Shown here piece after piece: positions 37,876-46,744 of a stretch of 56,391 bases of DNA (positions within the stretch are counted from its first letter, which is position 1; each line of letters starts with the position of its first letter). Both the position numbers and the translations under genes were made by a program. The DNA comes from Accumulibacter sp. (GTDB lineage: Bacteria > Pseudomonadota > Gammaproteobacteria > Burkholderiales > Rhodocyclaceae). The notes under the pieces were generated by a model. The model made no database searches, was not told where the DNA came from, and saw only the letters and a program-made list of their open reading frames with translations. The stretch spans positions 1 to 56,391 of the forward strand of contig JAIFKU010000044.1 in assembly GCA_020049495.1 (NCBI GenBank). Reading direction: 5' to 3'.

Positions 37876-38453
37876 ATGAGCGGCCAGGCCGCCGGAAATT
37901 CAAGAACAAAAGCATCCCGATGGTGAAAATCGGGCCGGGCAGCAGGATGCCTTAGCGCCCAGTAGCTGCGGCAACCCTCCACCGTATCGGTGCTTTCGAT
38001 GACGGCAGACAGGCCAATCTGTAATGAACCCGTGGCGGTAGAGTACAGCAGACTATCGCCAGCGATGAGTGCGGTCAGCTCCAGCCGGCCAGCTGACAGG
38101 CGGGTACTGATCTGTGGCGGCTGTATCGAAAAGGGAGTGGCCTCTGGCTGACGATAGCCGTAGAACGCATACGCTGCCCATTGCCCGGAAGGTGAAAAAT
38201 TGAATTCCCGGTAAGCCGAATTGCCGGCAACGGCGACAAAGGCCTCAAAACAGGTATGTTCCCAGAGGCCGTCACTGCGGGTTTCGCTTGGCGGCTTCGG
38301 AATCAGCAGACGAGCCATGTCACCGCACAGGCGATAGAAAAAAACAAAACAGCCGTCCGCTGAGCGGGATACGCCAGCCTCAACGCTACGTACCATGGGC
38401 GCCGGTGTCAGCGGATGGCAAAGCAGCGCTAGCATCTGGTCAGGGAGGGACAT
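37872..38453 (-). CDS. DOMON-like domain protein
   Basis: The 193-residue protein has a predicted all-beta sandwich with RLLIPKPPSETRSDGLWEHTCFEAFVAV and REFNFSPSGQWAAYAFYGYR, the pattern of DOMON-like carbohydrate- or haem-binding domains in proteobacteria. No signal peptide is visible. ATG 38453 is chosen; a GTG at 38477 would add eight residues. Its stop codon is inside the start of the NamZ-like gene, suggesting that it works with it, perhaps in handling cell-wall sugars; that is inference. Confidence 0.8.
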   Translation of the reverse strand: MSLPDQMLALLCHPLTPAPMVRSVEAGVSRSADGCFVFFYRLCGDMARLLIPKPPSETRSDGLWEHTCFEAFVAVAGNSAYREFNFSPSGQWAAYAFYGYRQPEATPFSIQPPQISTRLSAGRLELTALIAGDSLLYSTATGSLQIGLSAVIESTDTVEGCRSYWALRHPAARPDFHHRDAFVLEFPAAWPLI

Positions 38454-38821
38454 GTTTCGCGCGTTGAAAAATGGCACAGGTTTGTCGATGTGGAGGTATT
38501 GTAATCCAGTTTGCAGCAGGCTTTATGATAGATGCACGCGATGGTTCATGCTGAAACGGGAATTGAAGTAGCCGCTTCAAGCAGTGGGCAAGCGGACTTG
38601 TCATGTCATTTGACAGGGCTGCAGAGGTCGAAGATACTTGCGTACGGAGATATAGTGGCGTGTGTTGTATTCCCTGTCTTTTGTGGCGTTTGGCCAGGAC
38701 GAATCCGGGCAGGAATGTGCCAACTTGATATCCAGCGGCTGGTAACAAACCGGCCTTTTTGCAAACAGGGCTCATTGCATAACACACGATGGACGGCGCA
38801 TGGCGCCGTGAGGAGATTCAG
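38454..38821. other. Intergenic region between the divergent DOMON-like gene and pilJ
   Basis: The 368 bases contain no convincing gene. A short GGCGCATGGCGCC palindrome lies near 38797-38809, right before the pilJ ribosome site. TTGCAA at 38758 could be a -35 box but has no good -10 partner. Otherwise nothing stands out. Confidence 0.5.
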
Positions 38822-40948
38822 ATGGCTGTGCTTGCCGGGATCAGGGGGTTTTTTTCCAAGAAGGACAAACCCCTCAATCAGCTCAATACAATCATGGAAA
38901 AAGTGGATCTGGCGGAAGGCTCGGATGAGAAACTGCTCAAGCCGCTTCCGTTGATCGGCCATTTGCCTACCCGCGTCCAGATGAGTCTGCTGCTGACGGT
39001 GATGATTGTGGCATCGGCACTGTTTCTGATCATTGCCTTCATGGCCTTCCAGAGTGCCAGCCGTTATTCTGGAATGCGCGCCATCGCCACCGAGATGGAA
39101 ATGCTTTCGCAGCGACTTTCGCGCGGTATGGCGCAGGCCATGCTGGGCAGTGCGGAAGGCTTTGAGGTCATGGAAAACGCCTATAACCGTTTCGGTTCAA
39201 ACCTGCAGACGCTGGAAGGAAATACTGGTGTATTGATTGGCAAGGCCAAGGAACTCATTGAGATTCGTGAGATATGGGACAACACCTTCCGCCCCGAGAC
39301 CGGCAAGCTCTCGATTCAATCGCTGATTGACCAGAAAAGCAATCTGGTGTCCCTCGCCAATCGGGTCAGCCAGGCTAACTCGAGCGATGCCCTGGTTAGC
39401 GTGCAAACGCGTGAATTTGCCCAAATGGCAGCGAGCAAGCTGTCTGCCCGGGAGCAGGCCAATGCGGCGCTGCTGCCCTTGTATGCGGCGCAGATGTCAC
39501 GCTATACAAACAGTCTGCTGGCCGGTGAGTCATACAACCCGGAATGGGTGCCGCAACTGGTTGCCAGTATCGACCGCTTTGCCCAATTGGCGAATGCGTT
39601 CAGGCAAGGTGATGCAAGCCAGGGCATTGCGCCGGTCAATGATCTCGATCTGGTGCGCGTGCTGGGTCGTATCATCGAGAATGCCGCCGCCTACAGCCAG
39701 TTGCGCGAGATCGTGACGCGCAATAACCTGGGCATGGTCAATGCGCGTATCGCCAGTATGGCCATTCTGCGCGATTCCGAAACCCTGCTCGATAAAACGA
39801 CCCAGTTGGCTGAAGAATATGAAAGCAGTACCAGTACCCAGATTTCGACCCTGGTAGATTTTCTCCTGGCCGTCGTGGCCCTGGGGTCGCTCTATCTGCT
39901 GGTACGCGTGTTCAATCAGGAAGCTGTGCGTCGGCGTCTGCAATCGGAGAAGGAAAACCGTAACAACCAGGAAGCCATTCTGCGCCTGCTGAACGACATG
40001 GCGGACCTGGCTGACGGCGATTTGACCGTACACGCTGTGGTGACGGAAGATCTGACCGGTGCTATTGCCGACTCCATCAACTATACGATTGAAGAGTTGC
40101 GTACCCTGATTGCCGAAATCAACCGTGCCACCGAGCAGGTGACCCGTGTAACCGGACAGGCGCAGCGGATTTCGAGTGAACTCCTGGCGGCGGCAGAACA
40201 CCAGTCGCATGAAATTGTAGACACCAACCAGGCCGTCAGCCAGATCGTGCAGTCGATTCAGGGTGTATCGGGATCCGCAGCCGAATCCTCCAAGGTGGCC
40301 CATGCTTCACTGTCTGCTGCCGAACAGGGGGCCGAGGCGGTGAATAACCAGATCAAGGGGATGAACGAAATTCGCGAGCAGATCCAGGAGACGGCCAAAC
40401 GAATCAAGCGTCTGGGTGAATCCTCGCAGGAAATCGGCGAAATCGTCGAACTGATCTCGGACATTACCGAACAAACCAACGTGCTGGCGCTGAACGCCGC
40501 CATCCAGGCGGCAGCGGCGGGTGATGCCGGTCGCGGATTCTCGGTGGTAGCGGAAGAGGTGCAGCGACTGGCCGAACGCTCTGGTGAAGCGACCAAGCAG
40601 ATCGGTGCGATCGTCAAGACCATTCAGGCGGATACCCATGACGCCGTGGCAGCGATGGAACTTTCCACCCAGGGGGTGGTTGAAGGGGCCAAGCTGTCCG
40701 ATGCGGCCGGTATGGCACTTTCCGAGATCGGTCGGGTATCGCGCGAACTGGCCCGTCTGATCGAGTCGATTGCCCATGAAACGGAAGGCCAAACCAAGCT
40801 CGCGGCGCGGGTAAATACCTCGATGCACGATATTCTCGGCATTACCGAACAAACGACCAGCGGAACCAAACTGTCGGCGGCGGCGGTGGGGCAGTTGTCC
40901 AGTCTGGCCGCTGAACTGAAGAGCTCGGTTTCCGGCTTCAAGCTATAG
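38822..40948 (+). CDS. pilJ: Type IV pilus chemoreceptor PilJ
   Basis: The 708-residue methyl-accepting-type protein has an N-terminal cytoplasmic stretch, membrane helix 54-76 ([23 protein letters not shown]), a periplasmic region with PilJ repeats ([20 protein letters not shown]), a second helix at about 344-364, a HAMP-like linker and a long coiled-coil signalling domain with the tip [36 protein letters not shown] 38822 follows GAGGAGATTC; an upstream ATG at 38789 is less likely. PilJ senses surface contact for the Pil-Chp pathway in Pseudomonas. The usual neighbours pilG, pilH, pilI and pilL are absent here. Confidence 0.9.
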   Translation: MAVLAGIRGFFSKKDKPLNQLNTIMEKVDLAEGSDEKLLKPLPLIGHLPTRVQMSLLLTVMIVASALFLIIAFMAFQSASRYSGMRAIATEMEMLSQRLSRGMAQAMLGSAEGFEVMENAYNRFGSNLQTLEGNTGVLIGKAKELIEIREIWDNTFRPETGKLSIQSLIDQKSNLVSLANRVSQANSSDALVSVQTREFAQMAASKLSAREQANAALLPLYAAQMSRYTNSLLAGESYNPEWVPQLVASIDRFAQLANAFRQGDASQGIAPVNDLDLVRVLGRIIENAAAYSQLREIVTRNNLGMVNARIASMAILRDSETLLDKTTQLAEEYESSTSTQISTLVDFLLAVVALGSLYLLVRVFNQEAVRRRLQSEKENRNNQEAILRLLNDMADLADGDLTVHAVVTEDLTGAIADSINYTIEELRTLIAEINRATEQVTRVTGQAQRISSELLAAAEHQSHEIVDTNQAVSQIVQSIQGVSGSAAESSKVAHASLSAAEQGAEAVNNQIKGMNEIREQIQETAKRIKRLGESSQEIGEIVELISDITEQTNVLALNAAIQAAAAGDAGRGFSVVAEEVQRLAERSGEATKQIGAIVKTIQADTHDAVAAMELSTQGVVEGAKLSDAAGMALSEIGRVSRELARLIESIAHETEGQTKLAARVNTSMHDILGITEQTTSGTKLSAAAVGQLSSLAAELKSSVSGFKL

Positions 40949-40980
40949 CCGGTTTATGCATTTCTCTCGTCGATGGGAGC

Positions 40981-42231
40981 TTAATCCTCGCTTCCATTGA
41001 CCCAGCGCAGTGACTCTGCGAGGCAGGTGTTGAGCCTGCCCCGATCCAGACCGGATTCGGGGAATTCGCGCAGCATGCGGTCACAGCCCTCGATATCGTC
41101 GGCATCAAAGCACTCGAGCAGCATCAGGATTTTACCCAGGGTGCCCGCATGCGATGAAAGTGCCAGCATGACTTCCGGTTCAAGTGCAATCTGTTCGAAT
41201 ATCTCTTTCATTGGCAGACCAAGAGCCGCCGGCATCATCGACATGATTCCGGTAATGAAAGCCTGGTCCGCCATGTTGCGGTCGTGCCGGCCACCGTATG
41301 TGATCAGCATTTCCATCATCCGCCCACGCAATGCGGCAACCTGAAGCAGCGGCGAACGGCGGGTGTCCGCTGTCGCTCCGGACGGGGTCATGAGCAGCAA
41401 CTGGAGCCAGCGCTGAAGCTGACGTCTGCCGAGTACGGTGATGGCGTGACGCAGTGAGCCGATCCGCCTGGACAGGCCAAAACCGACCGAATTGACGATG
41501 CGCAGCAGATTTACGGCGAGTGCCGGCTCGTGCTTGATTTCATCTTCGATCTTGTCGGTATCGGCATCGCGACCGGCCAGGTTGATCAGGTGAATCAGGC
41601 TGGTCTGGGAAGCGGAGAGGCGGCGTCCGCTGACGATTTCAGGACGGGCAAAATAGTGCCCCTGAAAAAGCTGGAAGCCGATCTTCCGGCAACGCAACAT
41701 TTCTTCTCGCGTTTCCACCCCTTGTGCCAGCAGCTTGAACGGGAGTCTGGCGAGCGGTCCGGCGAGTTCGCCAAGCAGCGCCTCGTCGTGTTGCCGGATA
41801 TCGATTTTTACCACATCGAGCATGGTCAGCAGTGGCCGGCTTCGCTCATCAAGGCCCGTGTAGTTGGCCAGGGCCAGTGAATAGCGCCGGTCGCGCAGGG
41901 CCCGGCAGCGTTCCAGGGTGAGCTCGTCTGGCGCGGCGTCGATATGGAGTTCAAGAACGACCGTGTCGGACGGCAAGGCCTCGATCGCATCGTCGTGAAG
42001 AAAAACCGGATCGACTTGCAGGAACGCCATGCTTCTTCCAAGCGCGCTGCGCAAGCCGAGTTCGGCGTAGGCCGCGCACACCAGCATGGCCGCGCGGGAG
42101 CGGACGTGAGCGGACGGGTCACTGGCGTCTGCTGCCGGCTGGAGAGTCAGCTCGTAACCGATGAGTTCCTGCAACGTGTCGAGAATCGGCTGGCGGCTGA
42201 GAAATGCTTCGTTGATGGATGATTCAGTCAT
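40981..42231 (-). CDS. EAL-HDOD protein, third of a tandem set, EAL motif lost
   Basis: The 416-residue protein has a degenerate EAL domain (1-200) followed by an HDOD domain (about 210-400). It starts with the family's FLSRQPILDTLQELIGYEL, so EALxR reads YELTL and the DDFG region reads LANYTG; catalysis of cyclic di-GMP is not possible by known rules. HDOD is seen in EPALAVNLLRIVNSVGFGLSRRIGSLRHAITVLGRRQLQRWLQLLL. It is the most diverged of the three paralogues, 24 bases after the second. A scaffold or sensor role in signalling is likely. Confidence 0.9.
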   Translation of the reverse strand: MTESSINEAFLSRQPILDTLQELIGYELTLQPAADASDPSAHVRSRAAMLVCAAYAELGLRSALGRSMAFLQVDPVFLHDDAIEALPSDTVVLELHIDAAPDELTLERCRALRDRRYSLALANYTGLDERSRPLLTMLDVVKIDIRQHDEALLGELAGPLARLPFKLLAQGVETREEMLRCRKIGFQLFQGHYFARPEIVSGRRLSASQTSLIHLINLAGRDADTDKIEDEIKHEPALAVNLLRIVNSVGFGLSRRIGSLRHAITVLGRRQLQRWLQLLLMTPSGATADTRRSPLLQVAALRGRMMEMLITYGGRHDRNMADQAFITGIMSMMPAALGLPMKEIFEQIALEPEVMLALSSHAGTLGKILMLLECFDADDIEGCDRMLREFPESGLDRGRLNTCLAESLRWVNGSED

Positions 42232-42255
42232 AAGGAGGAAAGAAAGCCGGAGCGC

Positions 42256-43533
42256 TTATTGCACGATAGTTGTCGTGGCCTGTTCATGGCCGAGATTGTT
42301 TGCCCAGGACAGGGCCTGAGCAAGACAATTGCCGAGGAAGTCGGCATTGATTCCAGACAGTTTGCCGAGCACTTCTTCAAGCGCGGGCAAATCAGTCCGT
42401 TCGGTTAACTCGACGAGTTGCAGCAGTTGACCGTGCTGGCCGCCATAGGCACTCAGCGCCTGCTTGACGCGTTGGGCGACGGGCAACTGGGCGAGGATGT
42501 CCTGCATTGCCATCCCCAGCAGGGCTGGCATCAGCGACATGATGCCGACCATGAAGGCCTGATCCGAAAACTCGCGGTTTCTCGACTGCAGGCGGTCGGC
42601 CAGCAGTTCCATCAGTCGTCCCCGGGTTGCCGCCAGTTGCAGCAGGGGATCAATGTCCTGCGTACTGCCCTGGGGATTAGTGTAAACCAGCAGTTGCAGC
42701 CAGCGCTGTAACTGCCGACGACCGAGAATCGTTATGGCGTGACGCAGTGAAGTGATTTTCGTCCTCAGGCCGCTGCTGACTGAATTGGTCAGGCGCAGCA
42801 TGTTGACGGTCAGTCCCGGTTCAAGTTTGAAGGCGCTTTCGATCGCTGTGGTCTCGGCGTCTTCCATGACCAGGCCTAGCAGACGAACGAGCGACAGTTG
42901 TGCAGGATTGAGTTTCTTGCCGATGATGATCGTCGGTCTGGCGAAGTAGTAGCCCTGAAACAGGTCGAAACCCAGGCTCTGGCACAAATCCAACTGCTCG
43001 GCGGATTCCACCTTTACTGCGAGCAGTTTCTTGCCAAAAGGCTTGAGCTCGGCGACGAGAGCGGGCAAACGTCCGGCATCCATGCCCATGATGTCGACCT
43101 TGATGATATCGGTTAGGACAAGCAGGGGCCGATTGGCATCACTGATCTCGACAATGTCATCGATCGCCAGTGTAAACCCCATGTCATGAAGTTGCCGGCA
43201 ACGCGCGACGGTTTCCATCTTTGGAATGACGCTTTCGAGAATCTTGAGAACCACGCGTTCCGCCGGCAGCGCTTCGATCAGATCACTGAACAGAAAATCG
43301 TGATCGACGTTGATGAATCCGCGATAGGGACCAAGCGAGTCGCTGATCGACAGCTCGGTAAAGGCGTTGGCGATGACCGTTGCCGTGGCGTGCGTCGGAT
43401 CAAGAATGTCGGCACGGTTTCCCGAGGCCATGATGCCGTCGCGGAAAAGCAGTTCGTAGGCAATCAGTTGCTGCTCGCGTCCGAGTATCGGCTGGCGGCC
43501 AAGGAAAATCTTCGTGTTTCGGGTATCAGGCAT
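42256..43533 (-). CDS. EAL-HDOD protein, second of a tandem set
   Basis: The 425-residue protein starts MPDTRNTKIFLGRQPILGREQQLIAYELLFRDG. The EAL-like half keeps a partial DD (TLAIDDIVEI) and VKIL-ES but has AYELLFR in place of EALxR, so it is probably inactive. The HDOD half has LEPGLTVNMLRLTNSVSSGLRTKITSLRHAITILGRRQLQRWLQLLVYT. It is close to the first paralogue in length and sequence, and lies 65 bases downstream of it. The HDOD domain lacks the HD metal ligands. Confidence 0.9.
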   Translation of the reverse strand: MPDTRNTKIFLGRQPILGREQQLIAYELLFRDGIMASGNRADILDPTHATATVIANAFTELSISDSLGPYRGFINVDHDFLFSDLIEALPAERVVLKILESVIPKMETVARCRQLHDMGFTLAIDDIVEISDANRPLLVLTDIIKVDIMGMDAGRLPALVAELKPFGKKLLAVKVESAEQLDLCQSLGFDLFQGYYFARPTIIIGKKLNPAQLSLVRLLGLVMEDAETTAIESAFKLEPGLTVNMLRLTNSVSSGLRTKITSLRHAITILGRRQLQRWLQLLVYTNPQGSTQDIDPLLQLAATRGRLMELLADRLQSRNREFSDQAFMVGIMSLMPALLGMAMQDILAQLPVAQRVKQALSAYGGQHGQLLQLVELTERTDLPALEEVLGKLSGINADFLGNCLAQALSWANNLGHEQATTTIVQ

Positions 43534-43598
43534 CGGTCTTCAGGATTGGCATGAATGATTGGTGGCGAGCCGTTAAACGGGCTTCCTTGAATCGTGGT

Positions 43599-44876
43599 TC
43601 AGCAGGCTCCGCGTGCGAGATTGTTGGCCCAGGCCAGCGCCCGGGTCAGGCAGCCATTGGCATAGCGGGCATCGATTCCGGGCAGGCGGCGCAGGATGCT
43701 GTCGGCCTTCGCACCGTCTTGTTCAAGGGGATCCTCCAGTAACTCGACCAGGCTCAGTAGATCGCCCAGGATACCACTGCGATTGGTCAGGGCTCCGTGA
43801 ACCGGGCTTGCCAGTGGCAACTGAGCGAGGATATCAGGCATGCTGCTGCCCATCATGGTGGGCAGCAGCGACAGGATGCCGACCATGTACGCCTGATCAA
43901 TGAGATTACGGCCGACGTGTCCGGCCTCAGGGGTTCGATCAACCAGCAGTTCCATCAGACGCCCGCGTGTGGCGGCCAGTTGCAGTAGCGGGTTGACCGT
44001 CTGTGTTGCGCCCGATGCGCCACTGTAGAGCAGCAGTTGCAGCCAACGCAGCAGTTGCTGCCCCCCGAGCAGGGTAATGGCATGGCCCAGCGAGCTGATT
44101 TTTGTCGCCATCCCGCTACCCGCCGAGTTGGTCAGACGCAGCAAATTGACCGTCAATACGGGATCCTGCTTGAAGATGTTTTCAATCTCGGCGCTGTTGG
44201 CATCCTGACCGAGCAGTCCGATCAGACGCAGCAGCGCAAGCTCCGAGGAATGCAGGTGTTTGCCATGAATAACCGTGGGGCGAGCAAAGTAGTAGCCCTG
44301 GAACAGATCGCAGCCGATCTGGTGACAAAGTTGCATCTGCGCGAAGCTTTCCAGCTTTTCGGCGATGACCGTTTTGCCCAGCCGTTTGAGATCGCTGATC
44401 CGTTGTTTCAGATGAGCAGGATCGACACGGCTGATATCAATCTTGATGAACTCGGCGAGATTGAGCAGTGGACGGGATGGGGCCGTTGATTCTGACCGTT
44501 GCCTGATGGCCAGAACAAAACCTTGGCTGCACAATTGCTCGCAGCGCGCCAGCATTTCAGCGGTCGGAGTTACGGATTCGAGAATCTCCAGCACTACGGA
44601 ACGGTGCGGGAGAGCATTGATCAGGTCGCTGAACAGGAGTCCATGGTCAACTTTGACGAAGCCTCGATAAGGACCGAGCGCATCAGCCATCGAAAACTCG
44701 GTGAAGGCATTGATGATGACTGTAGCGGTTGCCTGATTGCCATCGAGAAAGCTGGCGAAATTCCCTTGTTCTGCCCTGCTGCTGCGAAAGAGCAATTCAT
44801 AGGCGAACAATTGCTGGCTACGGTCAAGAATGGGCTGGCGGCCAAGAAAGACTTCCCGCTGATCGGTATCGGACAT
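43599..44876 (-). CDS. EAL-HDOD protein, first of a tandem set
   Basis: The 425-residue protein starts MSDTDQREVFLGRQPILDRSQQLFAYELLFRSS. The EAL-like half ends in the family's GCDLFQGYYFARPTVI, and the HDOD half reads DPVLTVNLLRLTNSAGSGMATKISSLGHAITLLGGQQLLRWLQLLLYS. Catalytic positions of EAL phosphodiesterases are missing (LAIRQRSES in place of the DDFG loop). It is the promoter-proximal gene of three paralogues, together about 3.9 kb, that converge on pilJ. Confidence 0.9.
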   Translation of the reverse strand: MSDTDQREVFLGRQPILDRSQQLFAYELLFRSSRAEQGNFASFLDGNQATATVIINAFTEFSMADALGPYRGFVKVDHGLLFSDLINALPHRSVVLEILESVTPTAEMLARCEQLCSQGFVLAIRQRSESTAPSRPLLNLAEFIKIDISRVDPAHLKQRISDLKRLGKTVIAEKLESFAQMQLCHQIGCDLFQGYYFARPTVIHGKHLHSSELALLRLIGLLGQDANSAEIENIFKQDPVLTVNLLRLTNSAGSGMATKISSLGHAITLLGGQQLLRWLQLLLYSGASGATQTVNPLLQLAATRGRLMELLVDRTPEAGHVGRNLIDQAYMVGILSLLPTMMGSSMPDILAQLPLASPVHGALTNRSGILGDLLSLVELLEDPLEQDGAKADSILRRLPGIDARYANGCLTRALAWANNLARGAC

Positions 44877-45338
44877 GGTGATCCTCTATGCGTTCGGGCG
44901 TGGCATCATCGTCACACACAAATCTTAGCATTACCCAAGGGAGAAGGCTTAAGCATCAGGCATGGAGAATCCTGAATTGCCTGATCTGCGGTCAGTTTCT
45001 GGCGTGAGCCAGCGCGCTACGGATGAGGAGGATCCAGCAATGGCGGGGGCAAAGGCCTCGGTTCGGGCCCCTGCGGCCCCATGCAATTTGGAACGAAGCA
45101 GGCCAGTAATCCGGCGAAGCCTGGCTGGGAATAACCAGTTTCGTCACTCCCGCGAAGGCGGGGGGGCCAGGTTATTGATTTTACCTAAAAACCGCAGTTG
45201 AAAGATGATGAACCCTCTAAGGCCCCTTGCCTGCGGGGCATCGAACCATGAGCGGGTTTTAAGCTGTGCAACTGAGTTTTTTAGGATGATCGGGTGATCG
45301 AGGAACGCTGACTGGCCGGACTTGAATCCGGCCTGTCT
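44877..45338. other. Intergenic region with REP-like remnants
   Basis: The 462 bases between the EAL-HDOD set and yheT have no convincing gene. There are short palindromic remnants of the CGTCACTCCCGCGAAGGCGGG kind (about 45143-45166), a GCCCC-TTGCCTGC-GGGGC hairpin near 45222-45240, and a terminator-like hairpin before yheT's end. Confidence 0.55.
45314..45333 (-). terminator. Hairpin after the waaF-yheT operon
   Basis: GGCCGGA-CTTGAA-TCCGGCC is a perfect 7-bp stem starting five bases after the yheT stop. No T run follows, so termination strength is uncertain. Confidence 0.55.
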
Positions 45339-46310
45339 TCAATGACCGTGCCGGAAGAAATGCAGCAGTCGCTGCGGCAGCCAGTCGAGACGTCCGGGCA
45401 GGCTGCCGGAAACAAAGCCGGCGTGACCGCCGTCGCGCGGAAAATCGAGCGTCACACTGGAAGAGACCTGATCGGTTCCCGGTAACGCGTCCGCCGGCAG
45501 GAAGGGGTCATTCTGCGCGTTGAGCACCAGCGTCGGCAGGCGGATGGCGGGCAGCCAGGGCTTGCTTGAAGCACGGCGCCAGTAGTCGTCTGCTCCGGCA
45601 AAACCATGCAGCGGGCCGGTCACCACATCGTCGAATTCATAAACGGTAACGGCTTCGCGCATGCGGCGTTCGTCAAACAGGCCGGGGAAGCGCTTGAGCT
45701 TGGCGGCTGCCGTTGGCTTGAGCGTTTGCAGAAAGTGCCGGGTATAGACACGGTTGAAACCACGCCCAAGATTGTGTCCGCAGGCCGTCAGGTCAAGTGG
45801 TGCGCTGATCGCCGCCGCCGCGCAGAGGCAGAGTGCAGCGGAAGATTCACGTTCACCCAGCCACTTGAGCAAGGCGTTTCCACCCAATGAGACACCGGCG
45901 GCGAAAAGGGGTCGTTCAGGGTGATGCTGTTTCAGCCGGTGCAGTACCCAGTCGATTTCTTCACTGTCGCCTGAGTGGTAGGCACGTGGCAGCCGGTTGG
46001 CATCGCCGGAACAACCGCGGAAATGGACGACCACGCCGCCCCAGCCGATGGCTGTCACGGCGTGCATCAGTGCCAGTGCGTAATGGCTGTTCGAACTGCC
46101 TTCGAGGCCGTGGAAAAGGACGACGAGTGGTGTACGGGTATTGTTCAGCACGCTACCGGCGGCTTCATTCCAGTCGAGGTCGATGAAATCCTGATCCGGT
46201 GTTTCCCAGCGTTCGCGCCGGTAGGGGTGTGACTCGGGCTTGATGAGCAGCGGATAGATCGTCTGGGCGTGGCCGCCGGGGAGCCATTTCGGTGCGTGGT
46301 AAGCGATCAA
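45339..46310 (-). CDS. yheT: YheT-family alpha/beta hydrolase
   Basis: The 323-residue protein of the YheT/UPF0017 group starts with YHAPKWLPGGHAQTIYP, a family marker, followed by LVVLFHGLEGSSNSHYALALMHA, VVVHFRGCSGDANRLPRAYHSG and the nucleophile Ser in GVSLGGNALLKWLGE; the closing His lies in DGGHAGFV. The physiological substrate of the family is not established; esterase or lipase activity is likely. It overlaps the preceding gene by four bases. Confidence 0.92.
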   Translation of the reverse strand: MIAYHAPKWLPGGHAQTIYPLLIKPESHPYRRERWETPDQDFIDLDWNEAAGSVLNNTRTPLVVLFHGLEGSSNSHYALALMHAVTAIGWGGVVVHFRGCSGDANRLPRAYHSGDSEEIDWVLHRLKQHHPERPLFAAGVSLGGNALLKWLGERESSAALCLCAAAAISAPLDLTACGHNLGRGFNRVYTRHFLQTLKPTAAAKLKRFPGLFDERRMREAVTVYEFDDVVTGPLHGFAGADDYWRRASSKPWLPAIRLPTLVLNAQNDPFLPADALPGTDQVSSSVTLDFPRDGGHAGFVSGSLPGRLDWLPQRLLHFFRHGH

Positions 46311-46744
46311 TGCAGTGTCCGCAGTGAACTGCAGTGTGCTTCTCCGCCCGCTTCTACGGCATCGGCGGCGGCCGAAGTGTGGTGCGCGAGCAGTCGCCAG
46401 CCACTGGCGCCGCGCTGAAAGACGTTGGTGGACAGCATCGGCCCGTGCGGCGTCTGTTCGTCGCCAAGATAGAGCGTTTCAATCACGCTATGGACGTCAA
46501 GCAGTACGCCTTTCCAGCGCACGCTGTACTTAACATGCACCGTCAGGCGGGGATTGTTGGCGAAAATGATGCGCCAGCTATCGCGTATCGCCACGTGCCC
46601 GACCAGACGTTGGCCGGTCGGGTGGATACAGACGATTTCCTCGTCATCGGCCCAGACACCCATCAGCGCGTCGAGATCGCCACGGCCGATGGCCTCATAG
46701 AAAGCGTCTTCGGCATCTTCGGCTGAAGTGAAGATGACACTCAT
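46307..46744 (-). CDS. NTF2/SnoaL-like protein
   Basis: The 145-residue protein has the NTF2-like fold pattern: SAEDAEDAFYEAIGRGDLDALMGVWADDEEIVCIHPTGQRLVGHVAIRDSW, then beta strands with TNVFQRGASGWRLLAHHTS. Members are often called nuclear transport factor 2 family or DUF4440; they may be small enzymes or ligand binders. ATG 46744 overlaps the waaF stop as ATGA and is therefore the coupled start. Its own stop overlaps the yheT start in the same way, so waaF, this gene and yheT form one operon. Confidence 0.82.
   Translation of the reverse strand: MSVIFTSAEDAEDAFYEAIGRGDLDALMGVWADDEEIVCIHPTGQRLVGHVAIRDSWRIIFANNPRLTVHVKYSVRWKGVLLDVHSVIETLYLGDEQTPHGPMLSTNVFQRGASGWRLLAHHTSAAADAVEAGGEAHCSSLRTLH

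Noticed and set aside
44962-45201. 79-residue open frame in the gap before yheT
   Set aside because: Made of REP-like remnant sequence, no ribosome site, no recognisable fold.
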